Positions 54,223-62,629 of a stretch of DNA of 64,000 nt are shown piece by piece. A program made the position numbers and the translations under genes. This DNA is from Myxococcota bacterium (GTDB lineage: Bacteria > Myxococcota_C > UBA6777). The stretch spans positions 1-64,000 of the forward strand of contig CAUJFU010000170.1 of NCBI GenBank assembly GCA_963169055.1. Direction: 5' to 3'. A model generated the notes under the pieces. It was not told the origin of the DNA and searched no databases. It worked only from the letters and a program-made list of their open reading frames with translations. Numbering within the stretch: position 1 is the stretch's first letter; each line of letters opens with the position of its first letter.

Positions 54223-56766
54223 TCAACGGACAGAAACGATGACTGGGGGAGAGCGAAAGCGCCCGTCGGGTGTGGTTGCGAAGATGCGAAATTGTCCGCG
54301 ACGCAGCGGCCAGCGCATCCGATAGGGCCAAGACTTACGTCCGATCTCGTGGCCGTTTGCGTACCAGATCACCGAATCGATCGGCTTTGAGATATCCACT
54401 TCAAGAGAAAGTGTCGAATAATCCGAGGGGATCGTTTCATCAAGGATATAGCGTGCGCCATCTGTGGGGCTGCGAATACTCATCCACAACGTGCGAGAAG
54501 AAGCGGCCTGTTTGGGCGGACAGGCCGGGCTGTAGCGATGAGGGGGTTGCGGAAGCTGCATCACATGGGCCCAGAGTTGATAGGCCGGTGGAACCAAGAC
54601 AAAGGGGCGTTCGATCGTCTCCTTCGAGGAGCAGGTGGATCCTGCAAGAAGACCGTTGCGTGGGTCGATGCGCAGGTTGCGATGAAAAGGGCAATGCTCG
54701 TGGAGATGTTTGTGGGTGGGCGGAAACCATTCTTCGACCGTTCCCGGGCATTGTGAAGAAGCCGGAAATCCCGACATTGCACAGATCATCTTGTGCTTCC
54801 ATGCCGCAGGTGGTTGCGGCGGTTGTATCGGCTTTTCAGGTTCGAGGTGTTTCATCGCCTCGATCATCACTTCACGAAATATCGAGCCACAACCTATTCC
54901 TCCCGATACTCGGCGCATTCTTCGCTGATCGTGGTTTCCTACCCAACACCCTACTGTGACACGATCACTAAACCCAAGCGTCCAAGCATCCCGATGTCCT
55001 TGGCTTGTGCCTGTTTTGACAGCCGTTGGGAAGGGCAGTTCAAGTGCGCTATAACGTCCGAATGATGGGAGTCTTGCGATCGGGTCTGCGAGGATGTGGG
55101 CAATCATCTGTGTGGCCTCTTTTGGCAAAATCTGTTCTTTGGCGAGGGGGGGCGTCAGCAGGTGGCCTCGCCATTGCGTCGTTGGGACGGGTCGTTGGAG
55201 ACTGTCTCGCGCTTGATGAAGCCAACGCAACGGCAGGCTTTGACCACTACGCGCAAGGACCGCATAAGCGCGGGTCAGATTCAATAGGCTTTCCGCTCCA
55301 CCCCCCAGTGCTAGCCCCAGTCCGTAATATCCGGCGCTTTTGTCGTAATGGTGCATGCCGACTTTGCGCAGTTGTTGGAGGACTTCGGGGACGCCTACTT
55401 TGGCGAGCGCGTGCAAAGCAGGGATATTGCGGGAGTTTCCAAGCGCCACACGCATCCGCAACGGCCCAAGCGAACGGTCGTCGTAGTTTTGCGGATGGTA
55501 CGCCCCCTTTTTCCAGAGGAAAGAGGCCGATATGTCGGATAAAAGTGTGGCCCCTGTATATTGGCGCGTTTGGATCGCTTGGATATAGATAAACGGTTTG
55601 AGTGTTGAACCCGGGGCGCGTGGTGTGCGCACATAGTCGATGGCACCGTGCTTTTCTTTGTCGAGATAAGCATGCGATCCGACATAGGCCAGTATCTCCC
55701 CCGAGCGATGGTCGATCACGATCACTGCGCCTGTTCCGACGCCATAGGATGTGAGTTGGGACAGATGTTGGCGCAAGATCCGCGCTGTGGATTTTTGAAG
55801 TCGCAAGTCGATCGTCGTGCGGATCGTTGCGATCTGGCGTCGAAGAGAGGGCGCGGATTGGCGTTTCCACGCAGCCGCGATCTGTTCGGTCAGATGGACG
55901 CTTTCGATCGATCGTCGGGGTTTTTGACGCAAGTGCAAGGGATCGCCCAAGGCTTCAAGATACTGACGTTGTGTGATCAAGCCCAAGGTGCGGGCGCGTT
56001 TGAGGATACGTTGGGCGCGTTTCCATGCTTTGCGTTGGCCGGACAAGCGGAAGGGGTTGAGTTGGCTCGGAGACCACGGAAGGGCCGCAAGAAACGCGGC
56101 TTGGGCGAGGCTGAGATCGGATGCAGGGCGATCGAAGTAGAGCAGAGAGGCGCGTTGGACGCCTTGAACGCGATTGCCATAGGGAGCGCGGTTGAGGTAT
56201 TCGCGGAGGATGCCTTCGGCCTCCAGATCGCGTTGTAAAACCAAGGCCCAGTACATCTCTTTGATCTTGTTGGCGTAAGTGCGCGCAGCAGGGCGAAGCT
56301 GGCGAACCAATTGCATCGAAAGTGTGCTGGCCCCCGATATCCGACGGCCTTTGCTGGTATTGCTCCACAACGCCCGAAGCACCGCCCACGGATCTACTCC
56401 ATGATGGCGGTAAAGTCGGTGATCTTCGGCGGCGAGCGTGGCGATACGGATCGCGGATGGAAGGCGATCGCCCGGAAGCCACGTACCAAAACGATCGTTG
56501 GCAGCAGGTTCTTCGTGCATAAACCGACCGTTGCGATCTTGGATGCGCAAAGATATCGTCCCCGCCGCAAACCAATCGTGCGGAAAGGGCTGCCACCACA
56601 ACGCCACCATCAAGCTGATCGTTGCGAGTAGCGCAAGGTTGATCCCCCAAGCCGCCGAATATCCGCACACTTGAGCGATGCGCTTTTGTCTTTGGCGTTG
56701 CCTCTTCTTTTGCAAGACCTTGGGAGGTAGGGGGAGCGGAGCGGAGCGCATCGGTAATGTCGACAT
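54223..56766 (-). CDS. pbpC: Penicillin-binding protein 1C
   Basis: 847 residues from ATG 56766, chosen for AGGAA upstream; the frame is open for 69 more codons. One TM helix about 38-58 (WGINLALLATISLMVALWW). Glycosyltransferase (GT51) domain with catalytic E114 in AAEDHRLYRHHGVDPWAV and RISGASTLSMQLVR. Transpeptidase with Ser387 (APGSTLKPF), SRN as the second motif (GNSRNIPAL) and KTG (FPTAVKTGTS). The C-terminal BiPBP_C domain (SIRSPTDGARYILD ... RRGQFRIFATTPDG) is typical of PbpC. It polymerises and cross-links peptidoglycan. The alpha-2-macroglobulin partner (YfhM) that often accompanies pbpC is not adjacent in the window. Confidence 0.95.
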   Translation of the reverse strand: MSTLPMRSAPLPLPPKVLQKKRQRQRQKRIAQVCGYSAAWGINLALLATISLMVALWWQPFPHDWFAAGTISLRIQDRNGRFMHEEPAANDRFGTWLPGDRLPSAIRIATLAAEDHRLYRHHGVDPWAVLRALWSNTSKGRRISGASTLSMQLVRQLRPAARTYANKIKEMYWALVLQRDLEAEGILREYLNRAPYGNRVQGVQRASLLYFDRPASDLSLAQAAFLAALPWSPSQLNPFRLSGQRKAWKRAQRILKRARTLGLITQRQYLEALGDPLHLRQKPRRSIESVHLTEQIAAAWKRQSAPSLRRQIATIRTTIDLRLQKSTARILRQHLSQLTSYGVGTGAVIVIDHRSGEILAYVGSHAYLDKEKHGAIDYVRTPRAPGSTLKPFIYIQAIQTRQYTGATLLSDISASFLWKKGAYHPQNYDDRSLGPLRMRVALGNSRNIPALHALAKVGVPEVLQQLRKVGMHHYDKSAGYYGLGLALGGGAESLLNLTRAYAVLARSGQSLPLRWLHQARDSLQRPVPTTQWRGHLLTPPLAKEQILPKEATQMIAHILADPIARLPSFGRYSALELPFPTAVKTGTSQGHRDAWTLGFSDRVTVGCWVGNHDQRRMRRVSGGIGCGSIFREVMIEAMKHLEPEKPIQPPQPPAAWKHKMICAMSGFPASSQCPGTVEEWFPPTHKHLHEHCPFHRNLRIDPRNGLLAGSTCSSKETIERPFVLVPPAYQLWAHVMQLPQPPHRYSPACPPKQAASSRTLWMSIRSPTDGARYILDETIPSDYSTLSLEVDISKPIDSVIWYANGHEIGRKSWPYRMRWPLRRGQFRIFATTPDGRFRSPPVIVSVR

Positions 56767-57118
56767 CGCGTCTTCCTGTGGCATGGCGTGGGTGGAATAC
56801 CCAAAGCAGGCAAAAAAGCGAGCGCGTTGCTTGTACAAAAAAGCGAGCGCATCGCCCATCCAAGAGGCATCTACATTCTCGACAAGAAAGAGAGATGCGC
56901 GCAAGATGGGTGTTCTGTGAATTTTGTTGGGGTGGCTTGCTTGGGCTTGTTTTGGTGGGGTTTCACCCCACACACCGCCATAGACTGTCGCCCCTTGACC
57001 CCGTGAGGGGCGAAAAGATCACCGCTTTCCAAACCAACGACGCTCTCGCTTGGAGGGGCGCGAACATGGGGTTTTTTGTCAACTGCGTAAGTCCTATACA
57101 AATAAGGAGTGGTAAAGA
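56767..57118. other. 352-base spacer with two hairpins
   Basis: No gene is seen. GTGGGG (56955-56960) pairs with CCCCAC (56966-56971) and CGCCCCT (56989-56995) pairs with AGGGGCG (57006-57012). Neither is followed by a clear T run. They lie in the leader between divergent pbpC and the small membrane gene. Confidence 0.5.
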
Positions 57119-57490
57119 ATGCACGATCTGTTGGAATTGGGACGGAGTTGGATCGCGATCTACGGACGCCCTGCGCTGTTCGGGATCGTTTTGGTGTGGG
57201 CCTATTGTTCGGGCTTGGTGCATCTCGCAGATGATCAAGGCAAGCGTATTCGGGAACATCTGTTTGCACCCGCGATCTTGTTGATGACGATCGTTTGGGC
57301 CGCTGTGTGGGGCTTTGTGGTGCCTGAAGCTGTGCTGTTCTTGCTTGGCCGCTCGCGTGGAATTCTCTCACCACTCACAAGCAAGACGCTTTGGGTGGTC
57401 GGGTTTGGGGCCTACTTGTTTTGGTGGATCTGGACGATGGTGTACATCATCACTCCGTTTCGTCGGATCATGCGAAAACAGCGGCGTTAA
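57119..57490 (+). CDS. Small three-helix membrane protein
   Basis: 123 residues; AAGGAG ten bases before the ATG. Three hydrophobic helices: PALFGIVLVWAYCSGLVHLA, LFAPAILLMTIVWAAVWGFV plus a short amphipathic part, and LWVVGFGAYLFWWIWTMVYI. A basic C-terminus (RRIMRKQRR) suggests an inside orientation for that end. No motif recognised. The CobW-like gene begins 54 bases later on the same strand. Confidence 0.7.
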   Translation: MHDLLELGRSWIAIYGRPALFGIVLVWAYCSGLVHLADDQGKRIREHLFAPAILLMTIVWAAVWGFVVPEAVLFLLGRSRGILSPLTSKTLWVVGFGAYLFWWIWTMVYIITPFRRIMRKQRR

Positions 57491-57544
57491 CGAAAGGAAC
57501 CCATAAACAGATGGAGAGGGATAAGATGATGGAGGCGGATACAA

Positions 57545-58126
57545 GTGAGGGTGTTGGTGCATCTTGTGTGTGGGTGGCGTGGCGTTGGAAAGACCCGATG
57601 GATCGGAGAAAAGATTGATCGCAAGCCACAGGGGGAACGTTGGCAAGTGTGGTTTTCCGCGCAAGCTGCGGTGCGTTTGGAGTCGTTGAAAAAAGCGAAT
57701 GAGCAGGTGCGTTGGCGATCTTTGCCGAGTGCGTGTGCTTGCTGTACAGGGCGCGTTGCGTTTCAGGTGGCGTTTGTGCGGGCATTGCGAGAAGATCGAC
57801 CGGCGTGTGTGTGGATCGAAGTGGGCGCAGGAGTCGATCCAAAGGGCCTCTTGGGAGTCTTGCAGGAAGAAGGATTGAGAGAAAGTGTGCGGGTGGAATC
57901 GGTGGTGGCGTTGGTCGATCGGGAGCAATGGAAGCAGCCGCGTTTGCAAGCACACGAGGGATATCGAGCGCATCTGGAAGCCGCCGACACGCTGTATCTG
58001 CGCAGCGCGTTTGAGGCCGATACAACCGAAGAATCCGAAGCATGGGCGGAGTTTCGCAAACAATGGCGAGGCAAACGCATCGTGATGTGGCCGGAGGAAG
58101 TGATACGAAATGCGCCCGTTGTGTGA
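57545..58126 (+). CDS. Short CobW/COG0523-like GTPase
   Basis: 193 residues from GTG 57545, with GGAGG nine bases upstream. Walker A GWRGVGKT (10-17), metal-binding CACC (64-67, the CxCC motif of COG0523 metallochaperones), then IEVGAGVDP (family IETTGLADP) and VVALVDREQW (family VVTVVDAxxF). The usual NKxD guanine-specificity motif is not visible and the C-terminal CobW_C domain is missing; family members are normally 300-400 residues. COG0523 proteins insert or deliver zinc, cobalt or iron. The Fur-family gene downstream supports a metal-related role. Possibly a reduced or non-GTP-specific form. Confidence 0.72.
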   Translation: MRVLVHLVCGWRGVGKTRWIGEKIDRKPQGERWQVWFSAQAAVRLESLKKANEQVRWRSLPSACACCTGRVAFQVAFVRALREDRPACVWIEVGAGVDPKGLLGVLQEEGLRESVRVESVVALVDREQWKQPRLQAHEGYRAHLEAADTLYLRSAFEADTTEESEAWAEFRKQWRGKRIVMWPEEVIRNAPVV

Positions 58127-58146
58127 TCGTAAAGAGGTAGCCCCCC

Positions 58147-58173
58147 GTGGCTGCCCAATAATAGGGCGTCTAC
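58147..58173. repeat. Dispersed intergenic repeat, copy 2
   Basis: Begins GTGGCTGCCCAATAATAGGG and ends CGTCTAC, differing from copy 1 (36178) at two positions. Located between the CobW-like and Fur-family genes. Confidence 0.7.
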
Positions 58174-58313
58174 GTGCGATCCTTTGTGTACCGCTCGGAT
58201 ATCGTATGAGCTGATAGAGCGGAGGTAGGCCCGCTGGTTTGAGCGGGGGTGTTTTTGGCGGGGGGCTGTGGTATGTTGCGCGAGGCCGAAACAGCAAAAG
58301 GGAGAAGAAAGCG

Positions 58314-58772
58314 ATGGGCAAGAAAAAAGAGGAGTGGAAAAAGATCTTGCGGGAGGCGGGTTTGCGTTCGACGGCTCCGCGTGTTGCGGTGTTGCAGCTT
58401 TTGTGTACGTCTGGTCGCCCTCTGTCGCATGGCGAAGTTCTCGAAACATTGGGCCACGACGATTGGGATCAAGCAACGCTGTACCGCAACTTGCTCAAGT
58501 TAGAAGAAGCGAAACTGATCCGTGTGGCCAGTCGCGCAGGCGGGATCACTCACTACGAATACATACAGCCGGGTGAGGAAACGCACCATCATCCGCACTT
58601 TGTATGTGGGGATTGTGGGCAGGTCTCGTGCCTTCCGTGTGATCAAGTCAGCCTCAAGGTGGATGAAAAATGGCGGACATTGCTTGCGGAAAGCGAACTG
58701 CAATTTGTTGGAATTTGCACCCATTGCCGCGAAGAACGCCCGCACGAAGACCTCGAAGAAGTCGAAGGGTAG
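58314..58772 (+). CDS. Fur-family metal- or peroxide-responsive repressor
   Basis: 152 residues from ATG 58314 after GGGAGAAGAAAG. Winged helix with GLRSTAPRVAVLQLL and recognition helix DQATLYRNLLKLEEAKLI; dimerisation part with HHHPHFVCGDCGQVSCLPC, giving CxxC pairs for a structural zinc and the His cluster of the regulatory site, and a final CTHC. Fur, Zur and PerR cannot be separated safely by eye; the CobW-like neighbour favours a zinc or mixed-metal regulator. The P-type ATPase 168 bases downstream may be under its control. Confidence 0.9.
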   Translation: MGKKKEEWKKILREAGLRSTAPRVAVLQLLCTSGRPLSHGEVLETLGHDDWDQATLYRNLLKLEEAKLIRVASRAGGITHYEYIQPGEETHHHPHFVCGDCGQVSCLPCDQVSLKVDEKWRTLLAESELQFVGICTHCREERPHEDLEEVEG

Positions 58773-58940
58773 GCGATCTTCGGCGATGAAGAGAGCCGCT
58801 GCGGGTGAAAAAAGTTGCAAGGCTGTAGAAGAAAAAGTCAACACCGAAGGGGCGATGCGGAAAAGAGGCTTGTTTTGTGGGGGGGGATGGCCTAAGCCTT
58901 GTTGGATGATTCCAAGGATGCACAGGACGGAGGATCGAGT

Positions 58941-61673
58941 ATGTCGAAGAAAAACAAGCCAGTCGAACAGGGGGGGCGTGAAGCCTTACACGAGATCGAA
59001 GGGATCAAAGGTTTAAGCCGTCAGGAAGTCGCGCAGCGTGTTGCAGAGGGCCGAATCAACGCGGTGAAGCGTGAGACCTCTCGAACTTACCAAGGGATTG
59101 TTCTCTCGAATTTGTTCAACGTCTTTAACTTGGTGGTGTTTTCGATTGCAGCGGTGCTGGTTGCGTTGTTCTTTGTATTTGGCGACAAGCGAACGCTGTA
59201 CGATAGCCTTGCGATCGGGACTGTGGCGATCGTGAATTCCGTCATTTCCATGATCCAAGAGATCCGAGCGAAGATCGCACTGGACAAGATCGTGGCGTTA
59301 TCACGCTCGATGTCCTCGGTGGTTCGGGAGGGATCAGCACAGGATATCGCGATGGATGATATCGTGGCGGGGGATGTGGTGTGGGTGAAGCGAGGTGATC
59401 AAGTCCCCGTAGATGGGGAGGTTCTGGCTTCGAGGCATTGTGAGGTGGACGAGTCGCTGTTGACGGGAGAATCCGAGTACATCTTCAAAGAAGGCGGAGA
59501 TGCGGTGCGTTCGGGTTCGTTTTGTGTGGCGGGGATGGCGCTGATTCGCGCAGAAAAAGTGGGGGCGGAAAGCTATATCCACAAGCTTGCGCGTGAAGTG
59601 CGTTCGTACAAACGGTTTGTGTCACCGTTGCAGCGAAGCATCGACCGTTTGGTGCAGGTGATGATCGGTTTGGCGGTGATCTTGGGTGTGTTGGTGGTGG
59701 GGCGTGCATTATCCGACTTTTTGCTGAAGAGTGCGGCAGCATTGCCCGCGAGCCTACCGATGACGGCGGCAACAAGCGCAGCGACGGCGGCTGCGGTGCA
59801 AGAGATCGCGATCGAGACGACCCGTTCGGTCGCTTCGATCGTCACGTCGATGGTTCCGATCGGCTTGATCTTGTTGACAACGGTGGCCTTTGCGCTCGGT
59901 GTGTTTCGGATATCGCAGCAAGGTGCGCTGATCCAAAAGCTGAATGCTGTCGAATCCTTCGCTCACATCGACACCTTGTGCATGGACAAGACAGGCACAC
60001 TGACAAAGAACGAGCTGCAACTGGCCGAAGTGACGCCGCTCGACGATGCGTTGGATCAGACGACGATGCGTGTGTTGTTGGGAGCCTTTGCTCATGGGGC
60101 GACCGATCAAAACGCCACGTTAGTGGCGATCGCAAAGTCCCAAGAAGCCCCTGCGATGGATATCTCCGAAGAAGTCCCCTTCAACTCAAAGGAAAAGTAC
60201 AGCGGTTTGCGCGTGGAGATCCTCGATGTTTCGGACGCACAGGCTGAGGGAGCTTCTTCGGACGTACAGGCTAAGGGAGCCTCTACGGAGGCGAAGAAAG
60301 AGCCTTCGGAAAAAACCAAGGAGCAGGCGTGGACGGGTCGCCCGTTGCGTTTGGTGATGGGGGCCTACGAGCGGCTGCGCCAAGGATTCGCCGAAGAGGC
60401 GAAGCAGCGGGGTGATGCGTTGTTGGCATCCAAACACGGGCTGCGCAATCTGGCCTTCGCGTGTGTGGATGGCGATGCGGGAGATTTTCGTGAGATCGTG
60501 AAGGAGCGGAAGGACGGGTCGTTGCGGTTGCTGGGGATCTTTTCTTTGGTGGATGAGGTACGCCCCGATATCAGCGAGGTGTTGGGGAGGTTTGCGCAGC
60601 GCGGGATTCGGTTGAAGATTATCTCGGGTGATGCGGCAGAAACAGTGCAAGCGGTGGCGCGAGCCTCAGGTTGGCAGGAGTCGACGGAGCGCGTGGTGAC
60701 GGGGCCTGAGTTGGATCAGATGACACCCGCGCAGATCGGCGAAGTTGCGCAGCAGCACTCGTTGTTTGCGCGGGTTTCGCCGCAAAACAAGAAAGCATTG
60801 ATCAGCAGCTTACAAGCGCAGAAGCGGTATGTGGCGATGGTGGGAGATGGTGTGAACGATGTGCTTGCGTTGAAGCAAGCACAGTTGGGCGTGGCGATGG
60901 GCGATGGAAACCGCATGTCCAAGGATGTTTCGGATATCGTGTTGCTTAACAATGATTTTGCGATCATGCCGCAAGTGCTGGCCGAAGGCGAGACGATCAT
61001 CGGAAACGTCCAATCTTCGGCGAAATTATTTTTGACCAAGAATGTGTATGCTGCAATCTTGATCCTTGCGACGGGGTTTTTGGGCTTGGCCTTTCCGTTT
61101 GTTCCGCGCCATGTGACGATCATCGGCTTTTTTTCGATCAGCGTACCCGCGTTGTTGATCACGTTTAGCAAGCGGATGAGTGGCCTGCCATCGTATTTTT
61201 TGCGAGATGTGTTGCGTTTTACCGCAACGTCAGGATCGATGATCGCGGGTGCTGCGTTGGTTTCCTACTTTCTGTCTCTGGTGGTGTTTCGACAGCCGGT
61301 GGAAGTGGCGCGAGTGGCGTTGTTGACGCAGGTCGTGCTGCTGAGCTTGTTGAACTTTTTGATCATCATCGGACGCGAGCGGATGTGGGAACTTGTGCGG
61401 AAGAACTGGGAGTTGTCGAGCTTCGCCTTGGGATTTGCGGTGTTGTACTTTGTGCTGTTGTTTGTGGTGACCAAGGTTTCGTGGTTGTCGGGATTGGCGT
61501 CGTTTTTGGAGCTTCATCCCTTGTCTTTGCGCGATATCGGCGTTGCCTTGGGTCTTTCGGTGGGGGTGGGGATGGCGATGATCTTGACGCATCAGCGGAT
61601 CTTGCGCGATGAACGTGTGCGCGAAGAAGAAGAGCGCCAAGAAGCCGTCGAGTCAGCGAAGTGGACGGCTTAA
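58941..61673 (+). CDS. CtpE-like HAD P-type cation ATPase
   Basis: 910 residues from ATG 58941 (GGAGG upstream). Order: cytoplasmic start GLSRQEVAQRVAEGRINAVK, as in actinobacterial CtpE; TM1-2; actuator with DESLLTGES (TGES 175-178); TM3-4; phosphorylation site D349 (CMDKTGTLT); nucleotide domain with a KEKYSGLR loop; KIISGD; hinge MVGDGVNDVLALK; six C-terminal helices. CtpE transports calcium. Two oddities: TM4 reads MVPIGLILL where the family has PEGL, and the TM3-TM4 loop is a long Ala-rich segment (SAAALPASLPMTAATSAATA). The nucleotide domain also carries a low-complexity insert (DVQAKGASTEAKKEPSEK). Confidence 0.9.
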   Translation: MSKKNKPVEQGGREALHEIEGIKGLSRQEVAQRVAEGRINAVKRETSRTYQGIVLSNLFNVFNLVVFSIAAVLVALFFVFGDKRTLYDSLAIGTVAIVNSVISMIQEIRAKIALDKIVALSRSMSSVVREGSAQDIAMDDIVAGDVVWVKRGDQVPVDGEVLASRHCEVDESLLTGESEYIFKEGGDAVRSGSFCVAGMALIRAEKVGAESYIHKLAREVRSYKRFVSPLQRSIDRLVQVMIGLAVILGVLVVGRALSDFLLKSAAALPASLPMTAATSAATAAAVQEIAIETTRSVASIVTSMVPIGLILLTTVAFALGVFRISQQGALIQKLNAVESFAHIDTLCMDKTGTLTKNELQLAEVTPLDDALDQTTMRVLLGAFAHGATDQNATLVAIAKSQEAPAMDISEEVPFNSKEKYSGLRVEILDVSDAQAEGASSDVQAKGASTEAKKEPSEKTKEQAWTGRPLRLVMGAYERLRQGFAEEAKQRGDALLASKHGLRNLAFACVDGDAGDFREIVKERKDGSLRLLGIFSLVDEVRPDISEVLGRFAQRGIRLKIISGDAAETVQAVARASGWQESTERVVTGPELDQMTPAQIGEVAQQHSLFARVSPQNKKALISSLQAQKRYVAMVGDGVNDVLALKQAQLGVAMGDGNRMSKDVSDIVLLNNDFAIMPQVLAEGETIIGNVQSSAKLFLTKNVYAAILILATGFLGLAFPFVPRHVTIIGFFSISVPALLITFSKRMSGLPSYFLRDVLRFTATSGSMIAGAALVSYFLSLVVFRQPVEVARVALLTQVVLLSLLNFLIIIGRERMWELVRKNWELSSFALGFAVLYFVLLFVVTKVSWLSGLASFLELHPLSLRDIGVALGLSVGVGMAMILTHQRILRDERVREEEERQEAVESAKWTA

Positions 61674-61735
61674 AAACGCCCTCACTTACCCCACACAATC
61701 GATCGACCAAGCGAGTTCAGCAGGAGCGGAAAGCG

Positions 61736-62482
61736 ATGTTGCGAAGGCCGAAACAAGAGCAGTTGGAAGCGTTGTTGGAAAAGTGGCAAGAGGAGATGCA
61801 GAAGCTCGATGCAGAAAGCTTAGAGCGTCCGGCCTTTTCATCGAAGCGCGCCGAAGTGTTGACGGGAGCGTTGGTGCGGCAATTTGTGACGATTACACCG
61901 ATCGCGGTGAAGAACTTTGATCGCCAACAATGGAAAGAGTACGGGGGTGTGTGGATCTCGATGCACGATCGGCTGTGGTTGTTTGTGGCGGCAGAGCGGG
62001 CGTTTGTGGAGGCTTTGGGAGAGGAGGGGGAAGAATACTTGCGGTTGGTAGAGGAAGTGAGCGGGCGGATGCAAGGCTTGATGCCGTGGGCGCGTGTACT
62101 TGCGCAAGTGGACGAGCAGATCGCAGAGACGCTTGCCGATCTGCAAAGGCCGCGAGACTTGCGCGATCCTGCCGATGAAGCGGTGCGTTTGGTGAGTTTG
62201 CTGCGAGCCAACCAAGGCTTGCTTGGCGATGCGCTGCAATTGCCGGAATCTGCGCTGTTGCCGCTAGATCAAGCAGCGGAAGCGTTGTTGCTGGTTTCCG
62301 AAGAAGCGTTGATGGAGCGCCTTTCTGCGCTTCAAGATACGATGTTTCGGGCCTATACGATCTGGACTCGTGCGTATCGCTTGCTTGCGGTGATGGGGCG
62401 CTTTTTGTTGCGCGAACAAGCCGATGCAGCGGTGAAATTCCCTGATGCCCTGCCTGTACCGATCCTGCCCGTTGTGCCGTGA
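61736..62482 (+). CDS. Helical protein of unknown function
   Basis: 248 residues from ATG 61736 (GGAG upstream), 62 bases after the ATPase. No signal peptide or TM helix. Almost entirely alpha-helical and acidic (EQLEALLEKWQEEMQKLDAE; ALGEEGEEYLRLVEEVSGRM; AEALLLVSEEALMERLSALQ). The final PDALPVPILPVVP is Pro-rich. It may be cotranscribed with the ATPase. No family recognised. Confidence 0.75.
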   Translation: MLRRPKQEQLEALLEKWQEEMQKLDAESLERPAFSSKRAEVLTGALVRQFVTITPIAVKNFDRQQWKEYGGVWISMHDRLWLFVAAERAFVEALGEEGEEYLRLVEEVSGRMQGLMPWARVLAQVDEQIAETLADLQRPRDLRDPADEAVRLVSLLRANQGLLGDALQLPESALLPLDQAAEALLLVSEEALMERLSALQDTMFRAYTIWTRAYRLLAVMGRFLLREQADAAVKFPDALPVPILPVVP

Positions 62483-62550
62483 AGTTGTACGATATTCGAG
62501 AGAAGTGTGTATGAAGGGTAGGTGTGATCCGCTGTAGATGCCCGATGGTT

Positions 62551-62572
62551 GGGCAGCCACAGGGGGCTGCCC
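62551..62572. terminator. Strong hairpin between convergent genes, dispersed repeat copy 3
   Basis: GGGCAGCC (62551-62558) pairs with GGCTGCCC (62565-62572), 8 bp all but GC-rich, loop of six. It is placed between two convergent genes, so it may stop transcription both ways, though no T run is present. Its reverse complement CCTGTGGCTGCCCAACC shares GTGGCTGCCCAA with the repeats at 36178 and 58147. Confidence 0.55.
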
Positions 62573-62629
62573 CTACAAATGCGGATTACACCGTGGGCGG
62601 ATTTCGTATTCGTGAGATTCTCGGAAAGA

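Noticed and set aside
57545-58313. Frameshift as the reason for the short CobW-like gene
   Set aside because: The bases after the stop at 58126 show no CobW_C-like sequence in any frame and contain an intergenic repeat instead.
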